A stretch of 64,000 bases of DNA from Clostridium sulfidigenes. Lineage in GTDB: Bacteria > Bacillota > Clostridia > Clostridiales > Clostridiaceae. This document shows positions 9,502 through 19,013 of the stretch, in pieces. Made by a program: the position numbers and the translations under genes. The stretch's first letter is position 1, and every line of letters begins with the position of its first letter. The notes under the pieces are model-generated. The model was given only the letters and a program-made list of their open reading frames with translations. It did not search any database and was not told the DNA's origin. The stretch covers positions 89,937 to 153,936 of the forward strand of contig NZ_JPMD01000038.1 of assembly GCF_000732635.1 (NCBI RefSeq), read 5' to 3'.

Positions 9502-11529
9502 TTATATATTTATGTTAGAGTCTATGTCAGAAAATTCTACCATGAGTTTCTCGCTATTATTAGTAATATTTTGTGATATATGATTTTCTACATCAGAAGT
9601 AGCCTTATCAAATTCCTTTATAGGAAGGGTAAATATAAATTCACAACCTTTGTTTGGTTCACTTTTAAGGATAATGGAACCATCTAAAAGTTCTACTAGA
9701 GATTTTACCAAGGAGAGACCTATACCACTACCTTCTTTACTTTTAGATTTTTCATTTTTAACTTGAGTAAATCTTTCAAAGATGCTTCTTTGCTTATCTT
9801 TAGGGATTCCAATTCCAGTATCCTTTACTGAAACAGATATGGACTGTTTTAAACATTTTAAAGTTACGTATATACATCCTCCTTTAGGGGTAAATTTAAT
9901 AGCATTTGAAAGAAGATTTAATATAATTCTATCTAGTTTTTCAGAATCTAGCGGCATATAAACTTCTTCTTCGTTAGTATCAAATACTATAGAAATTCCT
10001 CTAGCAGATGCATATTCAAGTACAGACATAGTAATATCTTCTACTACTTCTACTATATTTTTAACTTCAAATTCTACATGATAAAACCCAGAATCAATTT
10101 TTGTCATATCAATTAGATTATTTATTAACTTAAGTAGTCGGAATCCATTTTGACGTATATATATTAGTTTAACTTCATCATCTTTATTAGCAAAAGTAAG
10201 TTTGCCGTTATCTTTATATATATCTAAAAGTTGTAGGCCAGATAGTATAACATTAAGCAAAGTACGTATTTCATGAGAAAAGTTAGCTAAAAATTCAGTT
10301 TTAATTTTATCACTTATCAGAAGTTCATCATATCTTTTCTTTGCAGCAATCATATTTCTAGCATTATTTGTTTTTTGGATTGTTTGAATAGCTAACATTA
10401 TCATACATACTAGTAAAATTAGAAGTAAAAGAAATACTATACCTAGAGATACACCTTTATTTATCCAACTATCATTTATAAATACAACATTCTCGGGAAG
10501 AGAAGAACGAGAAATATTATTTGTTGTTACTTCTGAAGCATCAAATAACAAGGTACTACCAGGATCGTATATACTAGGTATCTCCTTTGGTTTTGTACCA
10601 TTTAGTACGCGAATAGCAGTTTCATAAATGATTTTACTGTGATTTTTTGCATATAATATATGTCCACCGATAGCTCCATTTCCAACATAAGTTTCTTTAA
10701 AAGTATATAATTGACCATGGGAATAGTTTTTTATAATATGTGTTGTATTCTTAGGTGAAATTATAATGTTAGAAGTATCTTTGAAATTACCAACAATTAT
10801 TGAAGGTGTATTGCTGGGGTATTGAGATAATTTATAGCATAAATCATCAATATAATCACTTTTTATAAAATTAAATTTTAACACATTAGTATAATAGGGA
10901 ATAGTATCTCTTACTTGGTTTTCTATATACTTAGATGCTATAGTATTATCCAATAAAATATTTATTTCAGAAGTATTTGGATTTGTATGTAAAATCAAAT
11001 CAACTAGGGTACGTACATTAACTGGTTCCATTACTCCAGTAAAGTTATTAAATGGATAGGAAGATAGCTTGCTAACATCATTAATACCACCATATACCAC
11101 AGGTACATTTGTAAACATGGGAGTATTGTAATAATTTCCTACAAAATTTAAAGCTTCATCATCAAGAGTAACAATTAAATCAAATTTAGTATTTTCATAT
11201 TTTAATGACCATAGGTCAGCTTGCTTATCTAAATAGGATTTGTCATCATTTGTTATAGATAGGAATTCTGTTCGTGTATGAATATTTAAGTTGCTTGAAG
11301 TTAGTGAAGTTTTGAGGTTATCTAGGAGAGAAGATTCCCAGAGTTCATTTTCACTTTGAGAAGATAAAATCAATACCTCTTTATACTTTAAAAGGGATTG
11401 ATCAGTATCACTTGATGGCGTAGCAAAAACTGTGATAGAGTTAAAGGACATAACTATGCCTAAAACTAAATTCACTAACACATATATAAATTTATTTCTT
11501 TCACAGGAGAGTACATATTTATCATTCAT
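9502..11529 (-). CDS. Membrane sensor histidine kinase with ABC substrate-binding-like extracellular sensor
   Basis: About 675 residues. A TM/signal segment (about 12-38) is followed by an extracellular region (about 50-345) resembling the ABC_sub_bind periplasmic-binding fold (KEVLILSS, NVPVVYGGIND, GGHILYAKN). A second TM (about 360-385) precedes HisKA (FSHEIRTLLN, phospho-His) and HATPase_c (NLLSNAIKFTPKGG, DTGIGIP, GSGIGLSLV). I prefer ATG 11529 over GTG 11538 because AGGTGA lies at proper distance from the former. No response regulator gene is adjacent, so it is an orphan kinase. The ligand is unknown. Confidence 0.85.
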   Translation of the reverse strand: MNDKYVLSCERNKFIYVLVNLVLGIVMSFNSITVFATPSSDTDQSLLKYKEVLILSSQSENELWESSLLDNLKTSLTSSNLNIHTRTEFLSITNDDKSYLDKQADLWSLKYENTKFDLIVTLDDEALNFVGNYYNTPMFTNVPVVYGGINDVSKLSSYPFNNFTGVMEPVNVRTLVDLILHTNPNTSEINILLDNTIASKYIENQVRDTIPYYTNVLKFNFIKSDYIDDLCYKLSQYPSNTPSIIVGNFKDTSNIIISPKNTTHIIKNYSHGQLYTFKETYVGNGAIGGHILYAKNHSKIIYETAIRVLNGTKPKEIPSIYDPGSTLLFDASEVTTNNISRSSLPENVVFINDSWINKGVSLGIVFLLLLILLVCMIMLAIQTIQKTNNARNMIAAKKRYDELLISDKIKTEFLANFSHEIRTLLNVILSGLQLLDIYKDNGKLTFANKDDEVKLIYIRQNGFRLLKLINNLIDMTKIDSGFYHVEFEVKNIVEVVEDITMSVLEYASARGISIVFDTNEEEVYMPLDSEKLDRIILNLLSNAIKFTPKGGCIYVTLKCLKQSISVSVKDTGIGIPKDKQRSIFERFTQVKNEKSKSKEGSGIGLSLVKSLVELLDGSIILKSEPNKGCEFIFTLPIKEFDKATSDVENHISQNITNNSEKLMVEFSDIDSNINI

Positions 11530-11772
11530 ACAAATCACCTAACATATCTATACTTGATTTTAAAATATATTTAATTGACTTGGAATAAAGTATTTGAGCA
11601 AGTATCCCAAGAAAGTATATATATCGACATAATAATTATATCATGAAAATTAGATAGATAATAGAATATTTTTAACATTGTATTAATTATTAATATATTT
11701 ATTATTATCTTAGGGAATATAATAAATACATCTCCATAAAATAATACTATTAAAATTGTGGTGGGAGTATAT
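11530..11772. other. Divergent promoter region
   Basis: 243 AT-rich bases between the leftward kinase and the rightward channel gene. It must contain both promoters, but I could not assign hexamers with confidence. Confidence 0.4.
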
Positions 11773-12873
11773 ATGAGTAGTGACTATGGTGTGAAATGTA
11801 GTAAATACGTTGATTACGATAAAATCTTAAAATTTAATTATGAAAATTTAAAACTTAATGGGAATACGAAATTAGATTATATTAATATTAAGTTAGAGGA
11901 TGTATGTTATAGTAATTGTGAATTTAAAAATATGAATTTTGAAAATAGTTGCTTTTCAAATGTTATATTTATTAATTGTAAGTTCATAAATTGTAGATTT
12001 ATTAGAGGAAAGATAAATTTAAGAAATTTTTTGGAGTTTAATAATTGTATTTTAGACAAAATATACATTAATAATTGTAATTTTTCATCTTTATATATAA
12101 AGGAATGTTCATTATATAAGGTTGATTTTAAAAATAGCTTTATGAAGGGTTGTAATTTTGTAAAAAATAGTTATGCTGAGGTTAGATTTATAGATGATTG
12201 TAATTTAATGGACTGCATAATAAAAGATATGGAAGGAACCATGGATATAAAGTTCATTAATGAGAAATCTTATACTAAGCTTAATTATGGTTCTTATATA
12301 GGAAAATTCAACTATAAGGATATGAAAAAAAATAATACCTGTAGAAATAATAAAGAATCATGTAATTGCATATGTAATTGTAATTATCTAAATATTAGTT
12401 TTAGTTACATGGATTTTGGAGAACAATATTTAAGAAATCATGTAGGTGGAAGATATGGTAGGTGTTTTTATCAAAGTAAATTAGCTTTTCATAGGACACT
12501 TAAAGGTAGGAAGAAATTTTATTCTTCCGTGGCCAATATAGTATGTGGTTATGGTGAAAAGCCTTATAGAAGTTTTATGTTATCTTTAATTATAATTTTG
12601 ATATTTGCTTTATTATACATGATTACTGGTATAAACTGCTCCAGCGGAGTAATTGGAATTAGTGGATTAGTAGGTAAATTTTCTGTTAAAATGCTATTTA
12701 AAAATATAATTTATTGTATTCACTTTAGTTTAGTTACATTTTCTACAGTAGGATATGGTGATTTATTGCCATATAATATGATGGGAGTTATACTAAGCAG
12801 TATAGAAATACTTATAGGAATTATAATGATAGGTATTTTGACATCTACTTTAGTTAGAAAGATGACAAGATAA
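11773..12873 (+). CDS. Pentapeptide-repeat-like protein fused to a two-TM potassium channel
   Basis: 366 residues from ATG 11773 (GGGAG ribosome site; an upstream in-frame GTG at 11758 is less likely). Residues about 30-180 are a Cys/Asn-rich degenerate pentapeptide solenoid (NCKFINCRF, NCNFSSLYI, GCNFVKNSY). A Cys-rich stretch CNCICNCN lies near 200. The C-terminal third is a 2-TM ion channel: TM1 at about 270-290, pore helix and filter STVGYGD near 335, TM2 at about 340-362. The K+ filter is intact. A cytosolic solenoid regulating gating is an inference. The gene stands alone. Confidence 0.85.
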   Translation: MSSDYGVKCSKYVDYDKILKFNYENLKLNGNTKLDYINIKLEDVCYSNCEFKNMNFENSCFSNVIFINCKFINCRFIRGKINLRNFLEFNNCILDKIYINNCNFSSLYIKECSLYKVDFKNSFMKGCNFVKNSYAEVRFIDDCNLMDCIIKDMEGTMDIKFINEKSYTKLNYGSYIGKFNYKDMKKNNTCRNNKESCNCICNCNYLNISFSYMDFGEQYLRNHVGGRYGRCFYQSKLAFHRTLKGRKKFYSSVANIVCGYGEKPYRSFMLSLIIILIFALLYMITGINCSSGVIGISGLVGKFSVKMLFKNIIYCIHFSLVTFSTVGYGDLLPYNMMGVILSSIEILIGIIMIGILTSTLVRKMTR

Positions 12874-12927
12874 ACAGAATTACAATTATTAAAGCATGTA
12901 CATAGAATATAAAGTAAGGCAAATTTT

Positions 12928-12965
12928 ATGGGAGGTCACTTTTTAGCGACCTCCCATGTTTTATT
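12928..12965. terminator. Bidirectional terminator
   Basis: ATGGGAGGTC at 12928-12937 and GACCTCCCAT at 12948-12957 form a perfect 10-bp stem with a 10-base loop. GTTTTATT follows on the plus strand and AAAATTTGCC (read leftward) on the minus. It separates the convergent channel and MutS-like genes. Confidence 0.85.
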
Positions 12966-12966
12966 G

Positions 12967-14532
12967 TTATATAAAACCTTCTATATGTTTTGCTCTTTCA
13001 AAGGAATTTTCTATGATTTCATCTGGATATCCAATATATTTTAAAAGTTTTATTGCATTTTTTGTTTGGGATACTCCTTGTTTCAGTTTGTAGTCAAAGG
13101 AAAGTCCTTCGCTATTATTTACATCTTCACTGAAATAAAAGAAATCATAGTAATCTTTAAGAATATCAGCTAGTTCTCTATCATGGGTAGCAACTATAGA
13201 AATTGTTTTTTTAGAGTTAATATATTTTAGGATTTCAGCGGAAGAAGCAATTCTTTCTACAGGGTTTGTACCTCTAAAAATTTCATCTATGGCGCAGAAA
13301 ATAGGAAGAGGTTTTTCAGTAGCGTTTATAATTCTAAGGATGGATTCAGCCTCTGCCATGTAATAGCTTTTTCCTGCATTTACATCATCGCTTTGACTAA
13401 TTGAAGATACAACATTGAAAAAGCTAGCTTCGTAATTTTTAGCTAGTACAAAATTGAAACTTTGTGCAAATACTATGTTAATTCCTAGCATCCTTAAGAA
13501 AGTTGATTTTCCAGACATATTTGTACCCGTAAGAATGATACCATGTTTATTAATATTAATGGAATTTGCAACAGGATTCTTAACAAGGGGATGAATTCCT
13601 TCAGAAATATTTAACTTTAGTTCCTGATAAAATTTCGGCTTAGTATATGTCGTATCAAGCCCACTTTGATAGCTTGCTACAGATGCTAAAGCTTCAATTT
13701 CTCCAATAATGTAATATAAGTCTAAGAGGTAATTCTTTTTCTCCTTAAGTTCACTACTAAGTTTATAGTAAGCGGCTTCTTCTAATAAAAGTGGCACAGA
13801 GATGAACTCAAAGAAACCTTCAAATATGGTGGTAAATCCAACAAGTCTAGTTCCCCTATCTATAGATTTAATATTGTTTAGGATATTGGTTATTTGCAAT
13901 TTATAGTCATTAAGTTCGGAAATATTAAGATTTTTCAACTTTTTTGCAGTAACAATTATTTTTCGTAGGTATAATAATCCCTTATCTTTAATATTTTTAG
14001 CTTCAGCCATATTTATGAATGCATTAACCCATAAAATTATAGCAAAACCAAACATATACTTAGGATTTTTTGTCATTATAGATATAAGTATTATTAATAT
14101 AGGAAGAAATTTACCTAAGAAAGTATATAGGTAATATTTACTTTTATTAACTTTAAGATATGTTTCTAGCATTTCTATAAAACAGTCTTTATTATCGAAT
14201 CCCATATTAAAAAAATGCATTTGAACCTGGCATTTTTTATCTTCATTATCCTTAAAAAAGCTAATTATATTATTTCTTCTGTTAAGTTCTTTTTCATCTA
14301 TAATAATATTCCTTATCATAGAATATAAAGCAGATTCTCCTGCACTACTATAGGTTCTATCGAATTTTTCATAAACTCTATTCATATCTAAATCATTGAA
14401 ACTTTGTTCATCTAGAAAATATTCAGTTTTAGGTCTGATATCAAATAACCGTCTAATAGACTTGAAGTTACGTACCCTTTCATTATCTCGTTTAGAATCT
14501 TCTTTAATATAGTTAAGTTTGATTTTAGACAA
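12967..14532 (-). CDS. Membrane-associated MutS-family ATPase
   Basis: 521 residues with a TTG start (GGAAGTG ribosome site). The C-terminal half is a MutS-type ABC ATPase: Walker A GTNMSGKST near residue 340, Walker B FCAIDEIFRGTNPVER, and ATHDREL. Two hydrophobic segments (about 130-150 and 155-175, ILIILISIM and FGFAIILWVNAF) suggest membrane anchoring. The mismatch-binding domain I is absent, so it is not housekeeping MutS. Such short MutS homologues are common in Firmicutes and their role is unsettled. It is divergent from the LexA-like fusion gene. Confidence 0.85.
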   Translation of the reverse strand: MSKIKLNYIKEDSKRDNERVRNFKSIRRLFDIRPKTEYFLDEQSFNDLDMNRVYEKFDRTYSSAGESALYSMIRNIIIDEKELNRRNNIISFFKDNEDKKCQVQMHFFNMGFDNKDCFIEMLETYLKVNKSKYYLYTFLGKFLPILIILISIMTKNPKYMFGFAIILWVNAFINMAEAKNIKDKGLLYLRKIIVTAKKLKNLNISELNDYKLQITNILNNIKSIDRGTRLVGFTTIFEGFFEFISVPLLLEEAAYYKLSSELKEKKNYLLDLYYIIGEIEALASVASYQSGLDTTYTKPKFYQELKLNISEGIHPLVKNPVANSININKHGIILTGTNMSGKSTFLRMLGINIVFAQSFNFVLAKNYEASFFNVVSSISQSDDVNAGKSYYMAEAESILRIINATEKPLPIFCAIDEIFRGTNPVERIASSAEILKYINSKKTISIVATHDRELADILKDYYDFFYFSEDVNNSEGLSFDYKLKQGVSQTKNAIKLLKYIGYPDEIIENSFERAKHIEGFI

Positions 14533-14641
14533 TATATCACTTCCAATACATGTTATTATTTAACATTATAACTCATTATTACATTTTAGTCTAACAAGTA
14601 GGGATGACCTACTATTTTTTTAGGAAGAATATGAGAGTTTA

Positions 14642-14650
14642 TGATATAAT
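14642..14650 (+). promoter_or_regulatory. Extended -10 promoter for the LexA-like fusion gene
   Basis: TGATATAAT gives a TGn extension plus a perfect TATAAT, 83 bases upstream of the chosen start. No good -35 lies at 17 bases, which is tolerated by extended -10 promoters. No obvious clostridial SOS box (GAAC-N4-GTTC type) is nearby. Confidence 0.5.
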
Positions 14651-14732
14651 ATGAGGTATATTATAAATGTAGTAAAAGAAGATATATTAATTATATATTT
14701 TAGTGGAATAGACAGTGAATGGAGGTGATTTT

Positions 14733-16235
14733 ATGGATATTAAACAGGCTTTAAGTAAATTCAAAGAGGATAAGAAGCATAGATTTTTTATAATCAATGG
14801 CAAAGAAGGTATAGGGAAAACTAGAGCAGCTTTATCAAGAGCTATATTTTTACAAGATAATTATTGCATTAGAGAAAATGAAAATATATTGTTTATATCT
14901 AATGAGGTTTTAGGGGATACTTTAGAAGAGGTAAAACTAGATGTAAATAGAGATAATACGTTCTTTACATATTTAAATAATAATGTTGAGATCTGCAGTA
15001 AAAAACAATTAATAAATAAATGTTTCCAGTATATAACATCACGCAACCCTTTGAAAGGTAAAAGGTTTTGCAATAAGGATGTGACAAAGGCTTTCATTTT
15101 AGAAGGAATTGGAGAATTGCGACAGAAGGAAAGAAGAATAAATAAAGTTATATTAACAAAAAATATAGATTTTTTATTCGATGAAATTTTATATATAAAA
15201 CATTTATATATAAGCTCCCTTGAAGAATATCAAAATTTAAATAGGAAAAAAAGAGGGTTTTCATTAAGAAAGAATTCTAATAGTAGAGAAGCTATTTATA
15301 AATTATATTCATGGTATTGTAATTACATGGATGAAAATGGACTAATTGATTATATAGATGAGTTTAAAATTGTTTATGATAATATAGATAAGCTTAAAGA
15401 TTTAAAGTATGCACATATAATAATAGATAATGTAGAACAGTTAACCATTGAAGAAGTAAAATTTATTCGTGGACTTTTAAAAGATTTTACTTATAGTAAC
15501 TTTATTTTGGTGAAAAATATTAATCCTATTAACACACCAAAACCTTGGCTTCAATACTTTAAACGGAACAAGGATGTTACTATTTTTGATAGTAATAAAT
15601 ATAAGATTATTAATTGTAGTAAAGTATCAAAGAAAAATGTGACTAAAAAAGTTATAGAACAAACTATCGAAGAACAAATTAATAAAGAGTTGAAGGAAGA
15701 TGAAATGGTTAAAAATAATGAATATATTGAAACCTATAAATATGTAGATTTAAAACATAATATATCTCATGATTTTGCCATAGATACTAGTAGTTATAAT
15801 GAAGTTATTTTAAACCCTAACACCACTAGTGAGATAATCGGAGATAAGGAAATAAATAAAGTTCCAGTGTACAATGAGATTGCTGCGGGGCAACCTATTT
15901 CTATTAATGATGAAGTGGAAGGTCAATTTAATGTTCCTATATATTGGCTTAAAGGTGTACAACAACCTTTTATATTAAAGGTTAAAGGGGATAGTATGAT
16001 TAATGCTAATATTGAAGATGGAGATTATATAGTTATAAATAAGCAAACTATGGCAAATCATAATGAGATAGTTGCTGTAAGTATAGATGGAGAAGCTACC
16101 CTTAAGAGGCTATGGTTAAAAGGAAATAAGGCAGTATTAATGCCAGAAAATGATAAATACTATCCTATAGAGATTAAAGAGGATAATGCTTATATTATTG
16201 GGAAGGCTGTAGGGTTAATTAAGTCTACTAGCTAA
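14733..16235 (+). CDS. P-loop NTPase fused to a LexA-type (S24) self-cleaving peptidase
   Basis: 500 residues from ATG 14733 (GGAGGTGA ribosome site). The N-terminal half is a P-loop NTPase: Walker A GKEGIGKT at 23-30 and a Walker B-like IIIDNVEQL near 230 that recalls UvrD motif II in degenerate form. The C-terminus (about 375-500) is a complete LexA/UmuD-type domain. It has cleavage dipeptide Ala385-Gly386 in EIAAGQP, nucleophile Ser421 in GDSM, and general base Lys458 in ATLKRL. The Ser-Lys spacing of 37 equals that of E. coli LexA (119/156). No HTH is visible. RecA-stimulated cleavage separating the two halves is inferred. Confidence 0.85.
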   Translation: MDIKQALSKFKEDKKHRFFIINGKEGIGKTRAALSRAIFLQDNYCIRENENILFISNEVLGDTLEEVKLDVNRDNTFFTYLNNNVEICSKKQLINKCFQYITSRNPLKGKRFCNKDVTKAFILEGIGELRQKERRINKVILTKNIDFLFDEILYIKHLYISSLEEYQNLNRKKRGFSLRKNSNSREAIYKLYSWYCNYMDENGLIDYIDEFKIVYDNIDKLKDLKYAHIIIDNVEQLTIEEVKFIRGLLKDFTYSNFILVKNINPINTPKPWLQYFKRNKDVTIFDSNKYKIINCSKVSKKNVTKKVIEQTIEEQINKELKEDEMVKNNEYIETYKYVDLKHNISHDFAIDTSSYNEVILNPNTTSEIIGDKEINKVPVYNEIAAGQPISINDEVEGQFNVPIYWLKGVQQPFILKVKGDSMINANIEDGDYIVINKQTMANHNEIVAVSIDGEATLKRLWLKGNKAVLMPENDKYYPIEIKEDNAYIIGKAVGLIKSTS

Positions 16236-16280
16236 CACCTATATAAGTCTTGAAATAGTAACAAATTTTTTATAAATACA

Positions 16281-16322
16281 GGTAGAGTAAATAATTTATT
16301 TAAGTTTACTCTACCTTTTTAT
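16281..16322 (+). terminator. Terminator after the LexA-like fusion gene
   Basis: GGTAGAGTAAA at 16281-16291 pairs perfectly with TTTACTCTACC at 16305-16315, followed by TTTTTATTTT. Confidence 0.88.
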
Positions 16323-16341
16323 TTTATAGCCTCAATAATGC

Positions 16342-16705
16342 TTATAAAATAAAGATCAACAGAATGTCTATAAAGCCACCTATAGCTATAGAAATCCAAT
16401 TTAAGAAAAGATGGAAATTTATATTATTAAGGGTATTAAAAATGTTATCTTTTGTAAAAACTTTATTGTCCATATATTTAGAATATATTTCATTTAAAAT
16501 ATAATAGGACATACCTAAAGATTTACTGTTTATAGCTGATGTAATAGACATTAATAACATGATTAAGCCTTCTACAAATATAATATCTTTAAAAAAAAAA
16601 GTTAGTTAGTGGTGTAAATATCCCTGCTATAACTAAAGTTAGAATACTCCACAACATACCACAGATAAATAGCTTTAAAGTGATTTTTACTGATGTATTT
16701 TTCAT
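16342..16705 (-). pseudogene. Small membrane protein gene frameshifted at a T10 tract
   Basis: The ATG at 16705 has a good GAGGTG ribosome site. It encodes MKNTSVKITLKLFICGML and a TM segment, then stops at TAA (16591-16589) directly after ten Ts (A10 at 16591-16600 on the plus strand). With nine Ts the frame reads through without a stop to 16342, giving a 120-residue protein with about three TM segments (one ending NFFF, one LNWISIAIGGFIDILLIF). No family was recognised. It is a pseudogene, a phase-variable gene, a slippage-expressed gene or a sequencing error. Confidence 0.6.
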
Positions 16706-16886
16706 GAAATTCACCTCGCTTGAAAATGAATTCTTATTGAATTATAAGAGTTTAATATAATATATGATTAAAAAGCCATTTAGGTAATGGAAATAAGAAA
16801 AATGTAAACCATAGAAACTTACTAAGCCATAGTGTATAATTATCTGTGAAGTTTGGTTTAATCTGATTATGAGAGGGAGAGATTTT

Positions 16887-17420
16887 ATGTTAAGTAGAGT
16901 GAGATTAAATTTAGAAGCAGTAGAAGCAATGCTTTATTATTGGCAAGCAGCATCTGAAAAGGATAACATTGCAGAATCATTTTTCTATGATGTAGCAAAA
17001 ATGCCAGGATTAACTGTTGCTTATGATGATGAATTTAATGGAGAATCTGTAAGACGTGCTTTAAGCGCTATAAAAAATAGAGAACCTTTTGATGGAACTA
17101 AAAAAGAAAAGAAGTTCTGGAACAACAATATGTGGATGATGGAAGACTTAGAATTTACACATGCAATGGCAGCACCACTAAAAGTATTAAATTTAGATTC
17201 ATTAGCAAGTGAATTTCAGAAGGTAGAAAATAAACATAATTATGATGAAGTAGAAGTTATTTTCTCACCATTACATTCTGATGAATATATAATCTCAGGA
17301 AACAAGCTAGTTATAAATTTCTTTAGAATAAAGATTGATTTAATGGATGGCAAAGCAACTATTGGAGATATAGAAATAATAGAATATATTAAAGAAAAGA
17401 TTAAGGAAGTATTACAATAG
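16887..17420 (+). CDS. Conserved clostridial protein of unknown function
   Basis: 177 residues from ATG 16887, which sits behind GAGGGAGAG; an in-frame ATG at 16869 lacks this. It is soluble and acidic with no signal peptide or TM. The mixed alpha/beta sequence begins MLSRVRLNLEAVEAMLYYWQ and has a Trp/Met-rich centre (FWNNNMWMMEDLEF). It resembles a small protein family found in clostridia and treponemes, but I cannot name a function. It is monocistronic, with its own terminator. Confidence 0.75.
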   Translation: MLSRVRLNLEAVEAMLYYWQAASEKDNIAESFFYDVAKMPGLTVAYDDEFNGESVRRALSAIKNREPFDGTKKEKKFWNNNMWMMEDLEFTHAMAAPLKVLNLDSLASEFQKVENKHNYDEVEVIFSPLHSDEYIISGNKLVINFFRIKIDLMDGKATIGDIEIIEYIKEKIKEVLQ

Positions 17421-17447
17421 TGAGAATACTGTAAAATTAATTAAAGA

Positions 17448-17496
17448 AAGGGTGTTGTAAGATGACCTAAATTAGTCATAAACAATGCTCTTTTTT
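17448..17496 (+). terminator. Terminator
   Basis: AAGGGTGTTGT at 17448-17458 pairs (three wobbles) with ACAATGCTCTT at 17482-17492, with an inner GATGAC/GTCAT helix. A T6 run follows. Confidence 0.7.
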
Positions 17497-17613
17497 AACT
17501 ATATTTTTACATAATGCATGTCTCATACTTTTAATAATCTTTTAGCTGTAGTATTATAGTTATAGAATATATGAAGAAATATCTAAAAACTAAGTAGTGT
17601 GGTGTAATGAAGT

Positions 17614-18402
17614 ATGGACAAAACTAATTTTAGTATAGGATTTTTTGATTCAGGGGTTGGAGGTATTAGTGTCCTAAAGGAAGCAGTGAAGCTACTACCT
17701 AAAGAAAACTACATATATATAGGAGATTCTTTAAATGCACCCTATGGAGTGAAAACTCCAGAGGAAGTTAGAAAGTTAACCTTTAATATGGTAGATAAGC
17801 TTATTTCTATGAATGTGAAAGCTATAGTAGTGGCGTGTAATACTGCTACTAGTATTGCAATCGATGAATTAAGAAGGATTTATAAAGAAATCCCCATAAT
17901 TGGAATAGAGCCAGCTTTAAAGCCGGCAGTAGAGAATTATGGTAACGGAATAATAGTAATAATGGCTACACCAATGACTTTATCTGAGAATAAATTTAGT
18001 AAACTAAGAGAAAGATATAATAAGGCTTCTGACATTATTTCAATGCCATGTGATGGTCTGGTGGAAATTATTGAAGGTGGAAATATTAAGGGTGAAGTTG
18101 TAGAGGGGTATTTAAGAAATAGGTTTAAAGATGTACCTAAAGAGAGAGTGTCCTCTGTGGTTCTTGGATGTACTCATTATCCATTTATTAAAGAAGCATT
18201 AGTGAATGTTATAAATGATGATGTTGCTATTATAGATGGTAGTTTAGGAACAGTAAAACAATTGAAGCGTAAGTTAGATCAAAAAGGTTTATTAAATACT
18301 AATAATGAACAAGGCACTGTTAAAATATATAATTCTAAGGATGATAAAAATTTAATAGAATTGTCATATAAGTTGCTTGATGCAGATAAAAACCGCAAAT
18401 AA
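17614..18402 (+). CDS. murI: Glutamate racemase
   Basis: Makes D-glutamate for peptidoglycan. 262 residues, the normal size. Both catalytic cysteine regions are present: VACNTATS near residue 73 and LGCTHYPF near 184. The N-terminal [15 protein letters not shown] holds the substrate-binding Asp-Ser. The ribosome site before the ATG is weak. It heads a run with the cyclophilin and DUF3783 genes, although the 80-base gap means co-transcription is only likely. Confidence 0.95.
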   Translation: MDKTNFSIGFFDSGVGGISVLKEAVKLLPKENYIYIGDSLNAPYGVKTPEEVRKLTFNMVDKLISMNVKAIVVACNTATSIAIDELRRIYKEIPIIGIEPALKPAVENYGNGIIVIMATPMTLSENKFSKLRERYNKASDIISMPCDGLVEIIEGGNIKGEVVEGYLRNRFKDVPKERVSSVVLGCTHYPFIKEALVNVINDDVAIIDGSLGTVKQLKRKLDQKGLLNTNNEQGTVKIYNSKDDKNLIELSYKLLDADKNRK

Positions 18403-18482
18403 CTCTGTTTATCATAAGTATAATAAATTACATAAAAATAATTAAAGAATAAATAATATAAAGAAAGAAAAGGGGAAGATGT

Positions 18483-18998
18483 ATGAATCCAATAGTAACT
18501 TTTGAAATGGAAAACGGAAAAATAATGAAGGCGGAATTATATCCTGAAATAGCTCCCAATACAGTAAAAAACTTTATAGACTTAGCTTATAAGGGATTTT
18601 ATGATGAATTAATTTTCCATAGAGTAATACCAGGTTTTATGATTCAGGGTGGTTGTCCAGAAAAATCAGGAATGGGCGGACCAGGATATTCAATTAAAGG
18701 AGAATTTAGTGGAAATGGATTTAAAAATGATTTAAAACATACTAAGGGTGTTTTATCAATGGCTAGAGCTCAACATCCAGATTCAGCGGGTTCTCAATTT
18801 TTTATAATGGTTGCAGATTCACCACACCTAGATGGAAGCTATGCTGCCTTTGGTAAATTAATAGACGGTCAAGATGTAGCGGATGAAATAGTAAGCTCTC
18901 AAACAGATAGAAGAGATAGACCATATGAAGATCAAGTTATAAAATCTGTAACTGTAGAAACTTTTGATGTAAACTACGGAGAACCAGAAAAATTATAA
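18483..18998 (+). CDS. Cyclophilin-type peptidyl-prolyl cis-trans isomerase
   Basis: 171-residue cytoplasmic single-domain cyclophilin. Active-site residues are visible in FHRVIPGFMIQGG (catalytic Arg), SAGSQFFIM and LDGSYAAFGK. There is no signal peptide or TM. It catalyses proline isomerisation during protein folding. The ATG lies behind AAGGGGAAG. The gene is followed after 15 bases by the DUF3783 gene and is probably co-transcribed with it. Confidence 0.95.
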   Translation: MNPIVTFEMENGKIMKAELYPEIAPNTVKNFIDLAYKGFYDELIFHRVIPGFMIQGGCPEKSGMGGPGYSIKGEFSGNGFKNDLKHTKGVLSMARAQHPDSAGSQFFIMVADSPHLDGSYAAFGKLIDGQDVADEIVSSQTDRRDRPYEDQVIKSVTVETFDVNYGEPEKL

Positions 18999-19013
18999 TG
19001 GAAGGTATTTAAT

